13,571 nucleotides of DNA from Microcaldota archaeon (lineage in GTDB: Archaea > Micrarchaeota > Micrarchaeia > Micrarchaeales > Micrarchaeaceae), in contig JAKAXF010000010.1 of the NCBI GenBank assembly GCA_021816645.1, positions 1 through 13,571 of the forward strand, given 5' to 3'. A program made the translations under genes and the position numbers. The notes under the pieces are model-generated. The model was given only the letters and a program-made list of their open reading frames with translations, searched no databases and was not told where the DNA came from. Positions 12,284 through 13,571 of this stretch are shown here, piece by piece (positions within the stretch are counted from its first letter, which is position 1; every line of letters begins with the position of its first letter).

Positions 12284-12293
12284 GTATTTTATT
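12284..12293 (-). promoter_or_regulatory. Candidate TATA box of the S19e-ftsY operon
   Basis: On the minus strand AATAAAATAC is centred near 12289, which predicts transcription from about 12263, inside the inverted repeat. A second element, CCTATTAATACC (12318-12307), would start near 12286 and give a leader with the whole hairpin. The choice between them decides whether the repeat is DNA- or RNA-level. Confidence 0.35.
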
Positions 12294-12326
12294 AATGCGT
12301 CGGGAAGGTATTAATAGGTTTTGCTT

Positions 12327-12339
12327 GGCCGTGACGGCC
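12327..12339. repeat. 13-nt perfect palindrome after the aminotransferase gene
   Basis: GGCCGTGACGGCC reads as GGCCGT, G, ACGGCC, a perfect palindrome around one base. It lies 17 nt past the aminotransferase stop and could form a short hairpin at the end of that message. No T-run follows on the minus strand, so it is not a classical terminator. Confidence 0.3.
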
Positions 12340-12355
12340 CCTATCTTGCTCTGGG

Positions 12356-13571
12356 CTACCTGTCTTGATCGGCTTTCTTGACGGCGTTTTCGAGCACGTT
12401 GAGTCCTCTTTCTATTGACGGCTTGCTCATGGTAATTGGAGGTATTATCCTTATTGAAGAGTCTCCCGCGGGAAGCAGAATCAATCCGTTGTAGAAAGCG
12501 TCCTCCAGTATCTTCTCTCTCTCCTTTATCCCGAATGCCTTGCTCTTCTTGTCCTTCACTATCTCTATAGCCATCATAAGCCCCAGTCCCCTAGCGTCTC
12601 CTACTATCTCGTAGCTCTCCTCCATCTCCTTAAGCCTTTTCATTATGTGCCTTCCCTTCTCCCTCGCTTCCTTCTCCAGCCTCTTCCTGTTCCTCTTCAC
12701 GTACCTCAGCGAAGCAAGAGCAGCCGAAACGCTCACTAGATTGCCGCTGAACGTACTCGCGTGAGATCCTGAGGGTATGTCTCCAAGGCTCTTTCTTACT
12801 ACCGTAGCCCCGAGAGGAAGGCCGGCTCCGAGAGCCTTCGCCATCGTGTATATGTCAGCCTCAACGCCGAAGTTGTCGAGCGCCAGGAACTTTCCGGTCC
12901 TCATGTACCCGGACTGCACCTCGTCAGCTACGAACAGTATGCCGTTGTCATCGGTTATCCTCTTTATCTCCTTGAAATAGTCTTTTGGAGGCACAACGTA
13001 TCCACCCTCCCCCTGCACGGGCTCCACGAAGAAGGCCGAGACTTCTTTGGGGTTCACCTCCTTTGCCAGGGGATACTTCTTTATGTAGTCCACGCACGCG
13101 AACCCGCACCCTGGGTAGGTCTGGTTGAACGGGCACCTGTAGCAGTAGGCGAACGGCACGTGGATGGTGTTGGAGAACGGGCCGAAGTGCGATCTCTGCA
13201 CGTATCTCGACGCGGTGAGCGCGAGTGATCCCTTGCTCCTGCCGTGGAAAGCCCCGTAGAACGCAAGGTTGTAGCTTCTCTTCGTGAACAGCTGCGCAAA
13301 TTTTATCGCCGCTTCGTTTGCCTCGGTTCCAGAATTCGACAGGAAGAGCTTTCCGAAACCGCGCGGGAACATGGAAAGCAGTTCCTCTCCAAACTTCACT
13401 GGAAGCTCAGAGTAGTAATCGGTAAACGCAGAATGCATGAGTTTATCAACTTGCTGCTTGATTGCCGTCCTGATGCTCTTGTTGGCGTTTACGCCCATGT
13501 TGTAGACCGATATGTAGCTGGCGAAGTCGATGAACCTGTTGCCTTCCACGTCGTACGAGTAGTCTCCGTCT
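12356..13571 (-). CDS. Class III (PLP) aminotransferase, 5' end outside the window
   Basis: PLP-dependent omega-aminotransferase of the ornithine/4-aminobutyrate/acetylornithine type. Seen in order: the upstream DGDYSYDVEGNRFIDFA (the reading frame runs off the window), SNSGTEANEAAIKFA, FYGAFHGRSKGSLALT, EPVQGEGGY, the cofactor-binding VADEVQSG, and TMAKALGAGLPLGA with the Schiff-base lysine. A cysteine cluster CYRCPFNQTYPGCGFAC (CxxC, then C-x3-C) occurs in the middle; similar inserts are, as I recall, found in other archaeal homologues. The GTG at 13549 is internal, since the family sequence continues before it. The substrate cannot be told. The neighbour upstream is unknown; downstream lies the unrelated S19e operon. 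Confidence 0.9.
   Translation of the reverse strand, partial: DGDYSYDVEGNRFIDFASYISVYNMGVNANKSIRTAIKQQVDKLMHSAFTDYYSELPVKFGEELLSMFPRGFGKLFLSNSGTEANEAAIKFAQLFTKRSYNLAFYGAFHGRSKGSLALTASRYVQRSHFGPFSNTIHVPFAYCYRCPFNQTYPGCGFACVDYIKKYPLAKEVNPKEVSAFFVEPVQGEGGYVVPPKDYFKEIKRITDDNGILFVADEVQSGYMRTGKFLALDNFGVEADIYTMAKALGAGLPLGATVVRKSLGDIPSGSHASTFSGNLVSVSAALASLRYVKRNRKRLEKEAREKGRHIMKRLKEMEESYEIVGDARGLGLMMAIEIVKDKKSKAFGIKEREKILEDAFYNGLILLPAGDSSIRIIPPITMSKPSIERGLNVLENAVKKADQDR

Noticed and set aside
12327..12339. Palindrome as a rho-independent-type terminator
   Set aside because: No T-run follows it on either strand; it is listed only as a palindrome.
13549..13571. GTG at 13549 as the aminotransferase start
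   Set aside because: The codons before it continue the conserved class III sequence (DGDYSYD), so the true start is outside the window.

Overview
The window is from an archaeon, most likely a DPANN lineage of the Micrarchaeota/ARMAN type. Archaeal signs are Rpo3 (RpoD), Rpo10 (RpoN), L18e, L31e, L39e, S19e, aIF6, prefoldin alpha, a PDCD5-family protein, archaeal gene order, and tRNA genes without encoded CCA that carry bulge-helix-bulge introns. The Micrarchaeota assignment is an inference from the pilin N-terminus (QSALELLTTYSWA), the missing genes in otherwise conserved clusters, and tRNA introns at an unusual place. No gene-free stretch exceeds 300 bases; the longest are positions 1-142 (a promoter and leader) and 12231-12355 (a divided leader/terminator region).

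Layout. Positions 1-3164 (+) hold the classical rpo3/S9 cluster: promoter and leader, rpo3, tRNA-Leu(GAG), L18e, L13, S9, rpo10, tRNA-Pro(GGG), S2. Two tRNAs sit inside the run of protein genes. Positions 3189-5913 hold a UbiA-family prenyltransferase (-), probably for archaeal ether lipids, a divergent type IV pilin-like protein (+), tRNA-Arg(TCG) (-) and RNase HII (-). Positions 5954-8586 hold a PRC-barrel protein (-), a membrane-anchored winged-helix regulator (-) divergent from a soluble winged-helix regulator (+), and a type II/IV secretion or pilus ATPase (-). Positions 8659-12230 (-) are the conserved translation/targeting operon, read S19e, PDCD5, L39e, L31e, aIF6, prefoldin alpha, FtsY. 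L39e (11339-11497) is short and hidden behind a longer false ORF. The window ends in a class III aminotransferase (-) whose 5' end lies outside.

The most striking observation is that two of the three tRNAs, Pro(GGG) and Arg(TCG), are interrupted in the T-loop at the same place (59/60) by unrelated introns of 21 and 39 nt. In both, the invariant T-loop bases UUCA pair with UGAA near the intron 3' end. The T-stem is the outer helix, and AA|U or AA|A bulges are at the cut sites. The exon half of the splicing motif is thus made of bases common to nearly all tRNAs, which would let such introns move between tRNA genes. This fits the broad-specificity splicing endonuclease reported for ARMAN archaea.

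Secondary points: rpoK and the L20a/LX gene are absent from their usual slots; S9 and L31e have long basic or alanine-rich extensions; L31e overlaps aIF6; two ribosomal-protein leaders carry stem-loops next to the ribosome binding site; and the pilin carries an InlB-like repeat at its C-terminus.
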